Part shown: positions 24,530 through 31,450 of the stretch, in pieces
Layout of the letters: every line of letters starts with the position of its first letter
Numbering within the stretch: the stretch's first letter is position 1
Assembly (NCBI GenBank): GCA_016521575.1
Contig: JAEKDP010000008.1
Coordinates: 85,419-134,253 of the forward strand
Reading direction: 5' to 3'
DNA: 48,835 nt
From: Rhodobacteraceae bacterium F11138
GTDB lineage: Bacteria; Pseudomonadota; Alphaproteobacteria; Rhodobacterales; Rhodobacteraceae
Position numbers and translations under genes: made by a program
Notes under the pieces: model-generated
Database searches by the model: none
Told to the model about the DNA's origin: nothing
Seen by the model: the letters and a program-made list of their open reading frames with translations, nothing else

Positions 24530-24745
24530 CTAGGCGAGCTTCCAGTCCCAGGCACCGGTCGCATCGGAACCGCCAAAGGCATGTTCCATCTCGCGGCGCA
24601 GGCGCAGCGCGTCGATCTGAAGCCCTTGCGCCAGATCGGGCTGCAGCGCTTCGGCAACAGCAACGATCGCAGGGGCAGGATTTGCTGCCAACGGGACAAT
24701 GGGCGCAGGCAAGGACGCCTGCGCAACAGGGGCAAGATGGGTCAT
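24530..24745 (-). pseudogene. Strawberry-notch-like gene, 5' fragment
   Basis: The minus-strand frame ends REMEHAFGGSDATGAWDWKLA with a stop. The GGSDATGAWDWK segment is a hallmark of the N-terminus of large plasmid-borne strawberry-notch-like helicase/methylase proteins (over 1,000 residues) as I remember them. ATG 24745 has GGAGTTTCCCG upstream. The coding sequence is cut within about 72 codons at the junction with the MOSC remnant. In many alphaproteobacterial plasmids this gene lies next to the large ParB-like gene found here at 26606-28915. Confidence 0.6.
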
Positions 24746-24873
24746 CGGGAAACTCCGGAATGAAGGACAGGATCAGGCCCGGACACCCTCTCTCGGGCAG
24801 CCTCGGACCTGATCTTTCCCGGCCCCTCTCTCCCTCTCGAATCCGACGCGTCCCGGAAGCTCGGCTTGATTTT

Positions 24874-24888
24874 GTTCTTGTTATGTTC
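24874..24888. promoter_or_regulatory. Putative LexA (SOS) box, GTTC-N7-GTTC
   Basis: GTTCTTGTTATGTTC fits the direct-repeat LexA site of alphaproteobacteria. It lies in the 178-base space between the divergent strawberry-notch remnant and the 98-residue gene, 36 bases ahead of the latter's start, so it could act on both. Eight fixed bases can occur by chance in a window this size. Confidence 0.5.
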
Positions 24889-24923
24889 TATTTTCTGAGC
24901 CAAGCCAGAAAGGGGGTTCCACC

Positions 24924-25220
24924 ATGGAAAGCACCACGCACGCCCTGCCCGCGACGCCCAAGCAGATCGCCTATGCGCGGTCGCTCGCCCTGCGCAACCG
25001 GACGCTCCTGCCCTGGGAGGTTCAGCAAGACCGGCGATCTTTGAGCGCTTGGATCGAGGCTCAGGCCCGGCTGAAGCCGGTATCGGACATGGACCGGCTG
25101 CCCACGTCCAAGCAGGTGGCCTTCGCTGAGAAACTCGCCCGGATCAAACGGCGCGCCGTTCCGGACGAATGCTTCCGCGACAAGGGGCTCATGTCGAAGT
25201 GGATCGACGGGAACAGGTGA
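24924..25220 (+). CDS. Small plasmid protein under a putative SOS box
   Basis: This basic protein of 98 residues contains two related halves: PKQIAYARSLALRNRTLLPW followed by DRRSLSAWIEAQ, and SKQVAFAEKLARIKRRAVPD followed by DKGLMSKWIDGN. That internal duplication suggests a two-lobed fold that may bind nucleic acid. ATG 24924 has AAAGGGGGTT ahead. Similar genes stand beside strawberry-notch and ParB-like genes on related plasmids, as I recall. Function is unknown. Confidence 0.7.
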   Translation: MESTTHALPATPKQIAYARSLALRNRTLLPWEVQQDRRSLSAWIEAQARLKPVSDMDRLPTSKQVAFAEKLARIKRRAVPDECFRDKGLMSKWIDGNR

Positions 25221-25226
25221 CGGGTG

Positions 25227-25403
25227 TCAGCTGGTGGATGGCTTGTCGGCGCAAGAATCCACCAGAGTTTCCCTCCGCCTACGAAATGCTGCCCGTAGCG
25301 CTTCTGTCGGTAAAGGTGGAGAATCGAACGCCTCAAAGAACGGCTGATGGTCACATGGCTTCAAGTTCGTGACGTCCACGCTGTTGTCGTTTGCCTGTTT
25401 CAT
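25227..25403 (-). CDS. Possible small protein, unknown
   Basis: From ATG 25403 the 58-residue frame begins MKQANDNSVDVTNLKPCDHQ and has an Arg-rich helix (LRAAFRRRRETLVDSC). A purine-rich GGGGGTCCGAAGAA precedes the ATG. It lies on the same strand as, and just downstream of, the RES toxin gene. Coding status is uncertain because the frame is short. Confidence 0.4.
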   Translation of the reverse strand: MKQANDNSVDVTNLKPCDHQPFFEAFDSPPLPTEALRAAFRRRRETLVDSCADKPSTS

Positions 25404-25440
25404 TTCTTCGGACCCCCAAAGGCGCATGCGCTGTAACTTG

Positions 25441-26142
25441 TCAGCCGACGGCCGCAATCGAGTAGTGCGGTGTCCCATCCCACACAAGATCCCAAGACGC
25501 GCCCGGACGAACGTTCTGAATTGCGTGGGGCTCGAAGCAGACCAAGCAATTCCCGCCCGATGCAGGAGCCCGGACCGAAGGGTAAATCAGGCCCTTGGAT
25601 CCGCCCCGACGCAGATGCTGTGCCAGGCTTTGGCCCTCGGGATACCCGACAGCCGGATCCGGATGCAGCGCCGGATGACCTGCCTCATCGGTCATGTCGT
25701 CGAAGACGCCGATGAAGTCGGCCAGCAATTCCACATAGCGGGCGCTATCGTGGAAGCTGCCGGTAAAGCCGAGTTCGCGTGTGCGGTGCCAAGCCACTTC
25801 GCTGACAGAAACCATCACATCCCATGCGCAGTACCACGCGCCGCGCTCCTCGGCGTTGAAGCGGTTTCCGCCGGCGCGGGTGTAAGTGAAGGCTGCGTTG
25901 ACGTGACTGTCCCCATAGATGCGCAGATCGCGGCTGCGGCGTTGCCAAGCGAGTTCGCGCGGGTCCAGATGCGGGTTGCGCCCGCGTTCGGCCTGTAGAC
26001 GTCCACTGGTCAGGCCCTCGATCTCTGCCAAGATCTCCATCTCGTCATCGGTATCGACGAGACCGCGCAGCGATGGTGGCTTGTGGTAGGTGGCGGGCAG
26101 GAGACGAACGAGACCGCGATCGGAAATCTCGGTCTGCTTCAT
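25441..26142 (-). CDS. RES-domain toxin
   Basis: RES toxins of RES-Xre pairs consume NAD+ and stop growth. This protein has 233 residues. The RES fold is indicated by GNRFNAEERGAWYCAWDVMV, EVAWHRTREL, and the C-terminal GLIYPSVRAPASGGNCLVCF. The Arg, Tyr, Glu and Ser/Asn positions expected of the active site are present in these segments. It is placed after the antitoxin with an ATGA overlap, the standard order. It looks full length. Confidence 0.85.
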   Translation of the reverse strand: MKQTEISDRGLVRLLPATYHKPPSLRGLVDTDDEMEILAEIEGLTSGRLQAERGRNPHLDPRELAWQRRSRDLRIYGDSHVNAAFTYTRAGGNRFNAEERGAWYCAWDVMVSVSEVAWHRTRELGFTGSFHDSARYVELLADFIGVFDDMTDEAGHPALHPDPAVGYPEGQSLAQHLRRGGSKGLIYPSVRAPASGGNCLVCFEPHAIQNVRPGASWDLVWDGTPHYSIAAVG

Positions 26143-26528
26143 GCCCCACCACGCAACGCATCAAGATAGGTCCGAACCGCGAGGATCTGCGGCAAACCCC
26201 CGTCGATGGCGGTGTCAACTGGCCGACTTCCACCAAAGAGCGGCCCCTTGTTCGGTCGGGTGAACCAGCTTTTTGCCAGAGGCTCCGAGAAGTAGAGTTC
26301 GAGCGACTTGAAGATGCCAATTACAGCGCTGAGCCGCAGCAGTTGGTCCTTGGTCAGTTCCCCCGCAAAGTCAGGCTTCTTGGCGCGCTTCCACGTGCTC
26401 TCTGACATGTCGGCAAGGCCAGCCGCCTCCTTGAGGCTGAGACCCCAAGCATCAGCCACGCGCGCATAGGCCTTCAGCGCGACGGCGTTGATCTGTGCGG
26501 GTTCCCGGATCTTCTCTGCAACGTACAT
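26139..26528 (-). CDS. Xre/MbcA/ParS-type antitoxin
   Basis: This 129-residue partner of the RES toxin has an N-terminal Xre-like helix-turn-helix (GLSLKEAAGLADMSESTWKR) and a C-terminal DUF2384/ParS-MbcA-type toxin-binding domain (YFSEPLAKSWFTRPNKGPLF, then PVDTAIDGG). The ATG at 26528 is preceded by GGAGG, which favours it over ATG codons at 26540 and 26549. The operator-like palindrome at 26553-26566 lies 25 bases upstream. Confidence 0.85.
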   Translation of the reverse strand: MYVAEKIREPAQINAVALKAYARVADAWGLSLKEAAGLADMSESTWKRAKKPDFAGELTKDQLLRLSAVIGIFKSLELYFSEPLAKSWFTRPNKGPLFGGSRPVDTAIDGGLPQILAVRTYLDALRGGA

Positions 26529-26552
26529 GGCGTCCTCCATTGGCTTCAATAT

Positions 26553-26566
26553 AGTCCATATGGACT
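26553..26566. promoter_or_regulatory. Operator palindrome of the RES-Xre module
   Basis: AGTCCATATGGACT is a perfect 14-bp palindrome directly upstream of the antitoxin start. Xre antitoxins of this class repress their own promoter, so this is the probable binding site. Confidence 0.65.
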
Positions 26567-26605
26567 TACTGTAAAGATCAAATGAACCTTACGCTTTGAT
26601 CTCTG

Positions 26606-28915
26606 TTACCCGAACCGCCGCCCTGCTTCCGTAAACGTATACGCGTTCGCGATGATCCCCTCCTCGATGGCCTCGTCCGAGGTGAGGTGGTCGTATTCGG
26701 CCTCAAGCTCGCGGTAAAGCCAGCGGGCCAAATCTCGCAGCGCTTCGGTCACGACATCTTCCGCGTCCTCGGTCGGCGGCTGCCAGGTCGGGCTGTCCCG
26801 CGTGACGTCGATCGACATGGTATATTCGTGGTAATAGTGGCCACGGTGGCTGGCCTCCGCGGCGAGCTGGTAGAAGTTCTGGCGCTGGATGGCCTGCAGA
26901 CGGTCGGCGATGCCATGCAGCGTCGCGTCGGTCGGGGCGTAGTCCCGGATGCGCGCGGCCGCACCCTTGGCGTGGGACCAATAGCCCTCGAAGCAGGCCC
27001 CGTCGCCCTGGCTCCAGAAGCCGGAGATCCGTGCCTTGGGCACGCGGTTCAGGTAGGTATCGGCGGTCGGCTGCCAACCCGCCTCGACCATGTCGAGTTC
27101 GACCGCCTGTGCGACCACGTCAGCCTGGGTCATCCGCTTGGTCAAACCGCTGGCCGAGATACCAGCACCATAGGGGTTCACCTTCTCGTGGAGCGCGTTG
27201 ATCCCGAAGCTGAGGCAATGCGCGAGCAGGGACAGCCGGCTCGCCTGATCGAGGGAAGCCAGGTAGTCCCAAAGAACGGCATCGTCGCCGAGCGGCAAGT
27301 CGGCCTCCCACTCGGCGTGGCGATCATCCACCAGCTTGGCCACCACGCTATCCTTCAGACCGCTCGCCTGCGCCGACATGTAGACGTGACGCACCGAAGC
27401 CTCGAGGCAGCCGCCGGCCGAACTGGACGTCCGGAAGGTGTCGCTGACGAGCTTCAGGAGCAGCAAGGTCAAGGCGACGTCAGGCGAACGCCCGACAGCT
27501 TCCCGCAATGCCAGGGTGCGGTGCGCCGTCAGTTCCATGACCAACCGCTCGGGCAAGGGCTTCAACGCACCATCGTCCTCGTCGTCGGGCACGTTGGCGC
27601 CAAGCGCCTGACCGGCAGAGGTGATCACCGTGCCGTGGCCGATACCATCCACATTGCTCCCCGCTGAAAGCTCAACGCCCTGCCCGTCTGCCGCCTGTTC
27701 ACCGCTGTGGACGTCGGCATCTTCCCGAGGCTCATCCTCGGGCCGCACGAAGCCCCGATAAACGGCAAGCTCGCCATAGCGATCAAGCGTCACGAAAGCC
27801 CCTGCCCGTGCGATCTCCTCATCGTCGAAGATCAGCGGCCGGGCCTCGAGCTTCTCCATCGCGACTTCCAACTCGCCAAGTCGCGCGTCGATCTCTTCGG
27901 GGAATTCATCCTGGCCCCCGTATTCCTCTTCGAGCGCTCGGTATTCGGCAAGCAGCTTGGCGTGGGCCGCGCCTTCGTCATCTGTCATCGGCGCCGGGTC
28001 TCCGCTCAGCCGCCGCAAACCGTGGCTGTAGCCATAGGGCAGATCGAGCGAGACCTCGATCCATTTCCAACCTTCGGTCGCAATCGCTTCGGCTTCAGCC
28101 TGTAGCTTTTCGCTGACCAGACGATCCAGCAAGGCAGGGTCTTCCAGCCAGCCTCCATCGTCGCCCTGGAAGAGGTCGTGCAACATGGTGCCGCCAGCAA
28201 CCTCATAGGCCGCGACGCCAACAAAGACGGCACGACGATCGGAGGCCCGCACCGTAGTTTCCGTCAGCATGCGTCGGATCTGATAAGGCTCCTTGTTCCA
28301 GGATGACCGGATCGCCTCCCAAACCTGAACCTGACGCTCGTGATCCGGATTGACCGTGAAAGCCATCAGCTGCTCCAGCGTCATTTCGTCCTCGGCATAA
28401 AGCTCGAGCAGGGCAGGGGCCACGGCGGCGAGTTTCAGGCGCTGTTTGACCACCTGCGGTGTGACGAAGAAGGCGGCTGCGATCTCTTCATCGCCCTGTC
28501 CCTTCTCCCGCAGCGCCACGAAGGCACGGAACTGATCGAGCGGGTGCAGGGCCGCACGCTGCATGTTCTCAGCCAGAGAGTCGTCTTCGGCAAGGATCGT
28601 GGACTTGGCATCCCGCACGATGCAGGGAATGGGCGTCGTCTTGGCCAGACGTTTCTGTTTCACGAGCAGAGACAGGGCTTGGAAGCGCCGACCGCCAGCG
28701 GGGATCTCGAACTTGCCGGTCTCGGAACCATCATCAGCCAGAACGGGCCGGACGCTCAGGCTTTGCAGCAACCCGCGGCGGGCGATGTCTTCGGCCAGTT
28801 CCTCGATGGAGATGCCGGCCTTGATGCGCCGGACGTTGGCCTGGCTCAGTACGAGCTTGTCGAAGGGAATGTCCCGGGACGGGGACAGGGTGACTTTCTG
28901 GGCAGATTTCGCCAT
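26606..28915 (-). CDS. Large ParB/Spo0J-like plasmid protein
   Basis: This protein has 769 residues, far longer than a partition ParB. The N-terminal third carries ParB features: RDIPFDKLVLSQANVRRI, the ParB-box region IPAGGRRFQALSLL, the LAENMQRAALHPLDQFRAFV motif and a helix-turn-helix (DEEIAAAFFVTPQVVKQRLK). The rest is an acidic domain typical of the ParB-like proteins on alphaproteobacterial plasmids. ATG 28915 has GGAGAAGATCTG; the frame extends upstream over the palindromes but that part is not family-like. It is separate from RepB, so the plasmid has two ParB-type proteins. It may act as a nuclease or regulator; its role is not established. Confidence 0.82.
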   Translation of the reverse strand: MAKSAQKVTLSPSRDIPFDKLVLSQANVRRIKAGISIEELAEDIARRGLLQSLSVRPVLADDGSETGKFEIPAGGRRFQALSLLVKQKRLAKTTPIPCIVRDAKSTILAEDDSLAENMQRAALHPLDQFRAFVALREKGQGDEEIAAAFFVTPQVVKQRLKLAAVAPALLELYAEDEMTLEQLMAFTVNPDHERQVQVWEAIRSSWNKEPYQIRRMLTETTVRASDRRAVFVGVAAYEVAGGTMLHDLFQGDDGGWLEDPALLDRLVSEKLQAEAEAIATEGWKWIEVSLDLPYGYSHGLRRLSGDPAPMTDDEGAAHAKLLAEYRALEEEYGGQDEFPEEIDARLGELEVAMEKLEARPLIFDDEEIARAGAFVTLDRYGELAVYRGFVRPEDEPREDADVHSGEQAADGQGVELSAGSNVDGIGHGTVITSAGQALGANVPDDEDDGALKPLPERLVMELTAHRTLALREAVGRSPDVALTLLLLKLVSDTFRTSSSAGGCLEASVRHVYMSAQASGLKDSVVAKLVDDRHAEWEADLPLGDDAVLWDYLASLDQASRLSLLAHCLSFGINALHEKVNPYGAGISASGLTKRMTQADVVAQAVELDMVEAGWQPTADTYLNRVPKARISGFWSQGDGACFEGYWSHAKGAAARIRDYAPTDATLHGIADRLQAIQRQNFYQLAAEASHRGHYYHEYTMSIDVTRDSPTWQPPTEDAEDVVTEALRDLARWLYRELEAEYDHLTSDEAIEEGIIANAYTFTEAGRRFG

Positions 28916-29026
28916 CAGATCTTCTCCACGACGGGCGCCGGAAGCCACTCTTCCGATCTCACTTCCTGTCACCCCTCCAACCAACAAACCTTTCCCTCTC
29001 CTGTTCTGACACTCCCGAGACAGGAC

Positions 29027-29042
29027 CTTAACAGCTGTTAAG
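29027..29042. promoter_or_regulatory. parS: parS-like palindrome 1
   Basis: CTTAACAGCTGTTAAG is a perfect 16-bp palindrome. It equals the repABC parS pattern GTTnnCnGCnGnnAAC except for the outermost base on each side. It sits between repC and the ParB-like gene, 58 bases from an identical copy. RepB is the expected binder. Confidence 0.7.
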
Positions 29043-29084
29043 TCGTCAATCCTGAGGTGGCGGAACAGTACGCAGTCTCTCAAC

Positions 29085-29100
29085 CTTAACAGCTGTTAAG
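29085..29100. promoter_or_regulatory. parS: parS-like palindrome 2 (over the repC stop)
   Basis: This is a second exact CTTAACAGCTGTTAAG. The repC stop codon (29096-29098) lies within it. A centromere directly downstream of repC is a known arrangement in repABC replicons. Confidence 0.7.
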
Positions 29101-30307
29101 CTGCAGATCGTCGTCCAATCAATGCCATGACCATCGGCCCACAGGAAAACTCACCGGCCACAGCTTTGGCAGTCAGAGCTCGCAAGTATCCACCAGGCGA
29201 TCTGATGTCCTCAAAGCGTTCCAGCATGGCAGAAACGACGATCGACGCTTGCTCCGGACCCATGAACCGCTGCGCTTCTTCCCATGCAGATGCACTGATC
29301 CCCATGGCTGGTCGCACATGGCATGCCGCATCGAAAAGCTGGTGCCAATGCCGGATTTCGCCTTGGTAGAAGGTCTTGAGCGAGGGACATGCCGCGATCA
29401 CCAGGTGCAGCGGGATCTTTGGCAGGTGTCTTGTGTCCTGTTCATCGACGTCAGCCACGGGCTCATCCCTGTCCACATCTGGCACGCCAGCCGCCGCCCC
29501 GCTTTTTTCTAAAGCAGGTTCAAGATCTATAGATTCTTTATTTGAATTATGATGGTGACGCTCAGATCGAGCATCATTGGTGTTCATTTCTTCTGTTTCA
29601 GAGCCATCAATGATGTTGCGTGCCTGATCGAGGAGAGCTTCAAGATCGGCTCGACAGGCCGCGAGGTCATCAATTGAAAGCTTGCGGCGAAGCGCGCGCG
29701 CTGTGAGGATAGCCTTGTCACGAAGCTGGTCCCAGATGCCTAGGCTTGGCTGCATCTCATCTCCGAACTCCGCGAGGGCCGCGAGATCACGCCGCATGAG
29801 GCTTACAACCTCTCTCAGACGCCTGACGCGCTCCTCAGCCTCACGTACGGCCTCTGCGGCCCGTGCTATCTCCTCGGACTGGCAGTAGAGCGGGGAAAGA
29901 TCGAAGCCAAAGGCGACGCGCTCTTCGCCGTGCTTGCGGACGTAGCGCTTTCCATTGGGGCTATCACGCCGCTGGAGCAAACCAGCCTCGACAAGACGCG
30001 CGAGGTGACGACGCATAGTGGAGCAGGGCATACCATTCAGGCGCTCACAGATCGACTTGTTCGAGGGGAAGACTACCATCTCGGCGTTCCCGCCAAGTGC
30101 ATCGTCTGGAAAGAAGCTGAGGAGCCCCTGCAAAACAGTCAAATCACGTTCTGACACGCCAAAGGCCGCTTGCGCCTTGGAGAGCTCGCGCAGGAGTTCC
30201 CACTTGTTGACGGGTCTGCCCGGAACAGATGCCTCGGGTCGCTCGATCACGCGCAGATGGGCGTGCGAGATCGGCCGCATAAACGGCGAAATCGGTGTGT
30301 ACTCCAT
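29096..30307 (-). CDS. repC: Replication initiator RepC
   Basis: RepC starts plasmid replication; in repABC plasmids the origin lies within repC itself. From ATG 30307 the protein has 403 residues, the family norm. It shows winged-helix segments VSERDLTVLQGLLSFFPDDA and SNKSICERLNGMPCSTMRRH then LARLVEAGLLQRRDSPNGKR, and a C-terminal domain with YQGEIRHWHQLFDAACHVRP and SPGGYLRALTAKAVAGEFSC. A GTG at 30319 is an alternative start. The AT-rich stretch at about 29505-29580 inside the gene is a candidate origin. Expression is probably held down by the antisense RNA upstream. Confidence 0.93.
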   Translation of the reverse strand: MEYTPISPFMRPISHAHLRVIERPEASVPGRPVNKWELLRELSKAQAAFGVSERDLTVLQGLLSFFPDDALGGNAEMVVFPSNKSICERLNGMPCSTMRRHLARLVEAGLLQRRDSPNGKRYVRKHGEERVAFGFDLSPLYCQSEEIARAAEAVREAEERVRRLREVVSLMRRDLAALAEFGDEMQPSLGIWDQLRDKAILTARALRRKLSIDDLAACRADLEALLDQARNIIDGSETEEMNTNDARSERHHHNSNKESIDLEPALEKSGAAAGVPDVDRDEPVADVDEQDTRHLPKIPLHLVIAACPSLKTFYQGEIRHWHQLFDAACHVRPAMGISASAWEEAQRFMGPEQASIVVSAMLERFEDIRSPGGYLRALTAKAVAGEFSCGPMVMALIGRRSAA

Positions 30308-30357
30308 GAAAACGTTCACGAAGGCAAAATTTCTGCGGCCCGCGAATCGCTTTGCGC

Positions 30358-30386
30358 TTGCGGGGTAGGGGCCAGAACGCTACATT
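30358..30386 (+). promoter_or_regulatory. Promoter of the repABC antisense RNA
   Basis: TTGCGG (30358-30363) and TACATT (30381-30386) are 17 bases apart on the plus strand, opposite to repABC. The pair would start a transcript at about 30392 that ends at the terminator 30442-30483. Confidence 0.6.
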
Positions 30387-30391
30387 CAGAA

Positions 30392-30483
30392 GTGCGAAAA
30401 CTGAGATTTTGTAGCGGACTAATCCCGGTGCGAAACCTTACAAAGGTCTCGTGAAGCTAGCTTCTCGGGGCCTTTTTCTTTTT
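30392..30483 (+). ncRNA. Counter-transcribed RNA (incompatibility RNA) of repABC
   Basis: The repB-repC gap (30308-30520) of repABC plasmids encodes a small antisense RNA that blocks repC expression and sets copy number and incompatibility. Here the plus strand has a good promoter and, about 90 bases on, a strong intrinsic terminator. The 5' end is estimated from the -10 box. Confidence 0.7.
30442..30483 (+). terminator. Intrinsic terminator of the antisense RNA
   Basis: Arms AAAGGTCTCGTGAAG (30442-30456) and CTTCTCGGGGCCTTT (30461-30475) pair with G-U tolerance around CTAG. The run TTTTTCTTTTT follows. Read on the other strand, the same hairpin lies in the repC leader and could occlude its start when the antisense RNA pairs. 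Confidence 0.8.
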
Positions 30484-30520
30484 GCCTGTATCGTGCCTCC
30501 TTCTTGTTGGTTGCTCTTCC

Positions 30521-31450
30521 TCAGTCTCCTGAACGCTTCCAGCGCTCATGAAGCTCGGTAATCAGCTTTGGGGCGTTGCCCTCCAACCAGCTGATAAAAT
30601 CAGGTTCATCCGTAGTCAGATCGAGTTTAAGCTGCTTGCCTTGGCGGCCGGTCTTGACCGTCGCAGCTCCGACACCGGGGATCGCCAAAGCAGGCACGCC
30701 CTTTCTAGACGGGTTTGCTTTCTTCTCTGGGCTCTTCGCAGCTGCCAGAACTGCGAGAAACGCACGCTCAGAAACCTCATCGACCGAGCCGGAACTTTCG
30801 GACTTGGCTGCATGAGCTACGGCTTGCAGTTGGTCTCGATCACCGTCGTAGGCACCCAAGGCCTTTTTGAGCTCTTCCCATCTCGGGCGACCAATCCCGG
30901 GAGCCGCACCAATTGCCTGGATGAGTTCCTCGCCGACCGTCCGAACGACACTCAAGAGTTGTGAAACCCCAGCTTCGTGGAGGTTAAGGACTTCAGCGAC
31001 ACCTCGATTGGTGCGCTCAGCCCCTTCCAAATGGTCACCGTCCAGAAGCGCCGTCGCAACAAGCGCACGTTCAATAAAGCTCAGATCACGACGCTCTTGG
31101 TTCTCGAGAAGCTGATCTCGAAGCGCTTGATCACCATCAACTTCCGTGACGATGGCTCGAACTTTGATACCGAGTTCGCGACATGCTTCCAGGCGTCTGC
31201 GGCCATAGATCAGGTTGTAGCGATCGCCTTCCAGTGGGCGGACCAAGACAGGCACACGCTGACCGTTCTTGGAGATTGAATTCTTCAGGCCCTCAATTTC
31301 AATCTGAAGCCTGTCATCCAATCGTCCTTCGGTAATAATCTGCGCCGGATCGATCTCAAATACACCGCCACGCAGTCGGCGCCCTTGAAGAGCGTCAGGA
31401 GCGTTGCGAAGGGTCTGCAGCGGCAGGCCAAGTTTAGGCTTTCTTGCCAT
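30521..31450 (-). CDS. repB: Partition protein RepB (ParB family)
   Basis: RepB binds parS and pairs with RepA to segregate plasmid copies. The 309 residues show the ParB core: NSISKNGQRVPVLVRPLEGD, the box YNLIYGRRRLEACRELG (GRRR), LLENQERRDLSFIERA and the helix-turn-helix RGVAEVLNLHEAGVSQLLSV. ATG 31450 starts the family-typical MARKPKLGLPL and overlaps the repA end by 17 bases; upstream residues in frame belong to the overlap. The long gap to repC contains the antisense RNA. Confidence 0.93.
   Translation of the reverse strand: MARKPKLGLPLQTLRNAPDALQGRRLRGGVFEIDPAQIITEGRLDDRLQIEIEGLKNSISKNGQRVPVLVRPLEGDRYNLIYGRRRLEACRELGIKVRAIVTEVDGDQALRDQLLENQERRDLSFIERALVATALLDGDHLEGAERTNRGVAEVLNLHEAGVSQLLSVVRTVGEELIQAIGAAPGIGRPRWEELKKALGAYDGDRDQLQAVAHAAKSESSGSVDEVSERAFLAVLAAAKSPEKKANPSRKGVPALAIPGVGAATVKTGRQGKQLKLDLTTDEPDFISWLEGNAPKLITELHERWKRSGD

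Noticed and set aside
24133-25044. Plus-strand frame of 303 codons running from the redox gene through the MOSC start
   Set aside because: Only the segment beginning at 24337 has family likeness; the rest is sequence after a deletion junction read in a chance frame.
28916-29083. N-terminal extension of the large ParB-like protein to 29083
   Set aside because: The extension covers the parS-like palindromes and lacks family likeness, whereas ATG 28915 has a strong ribosome site.
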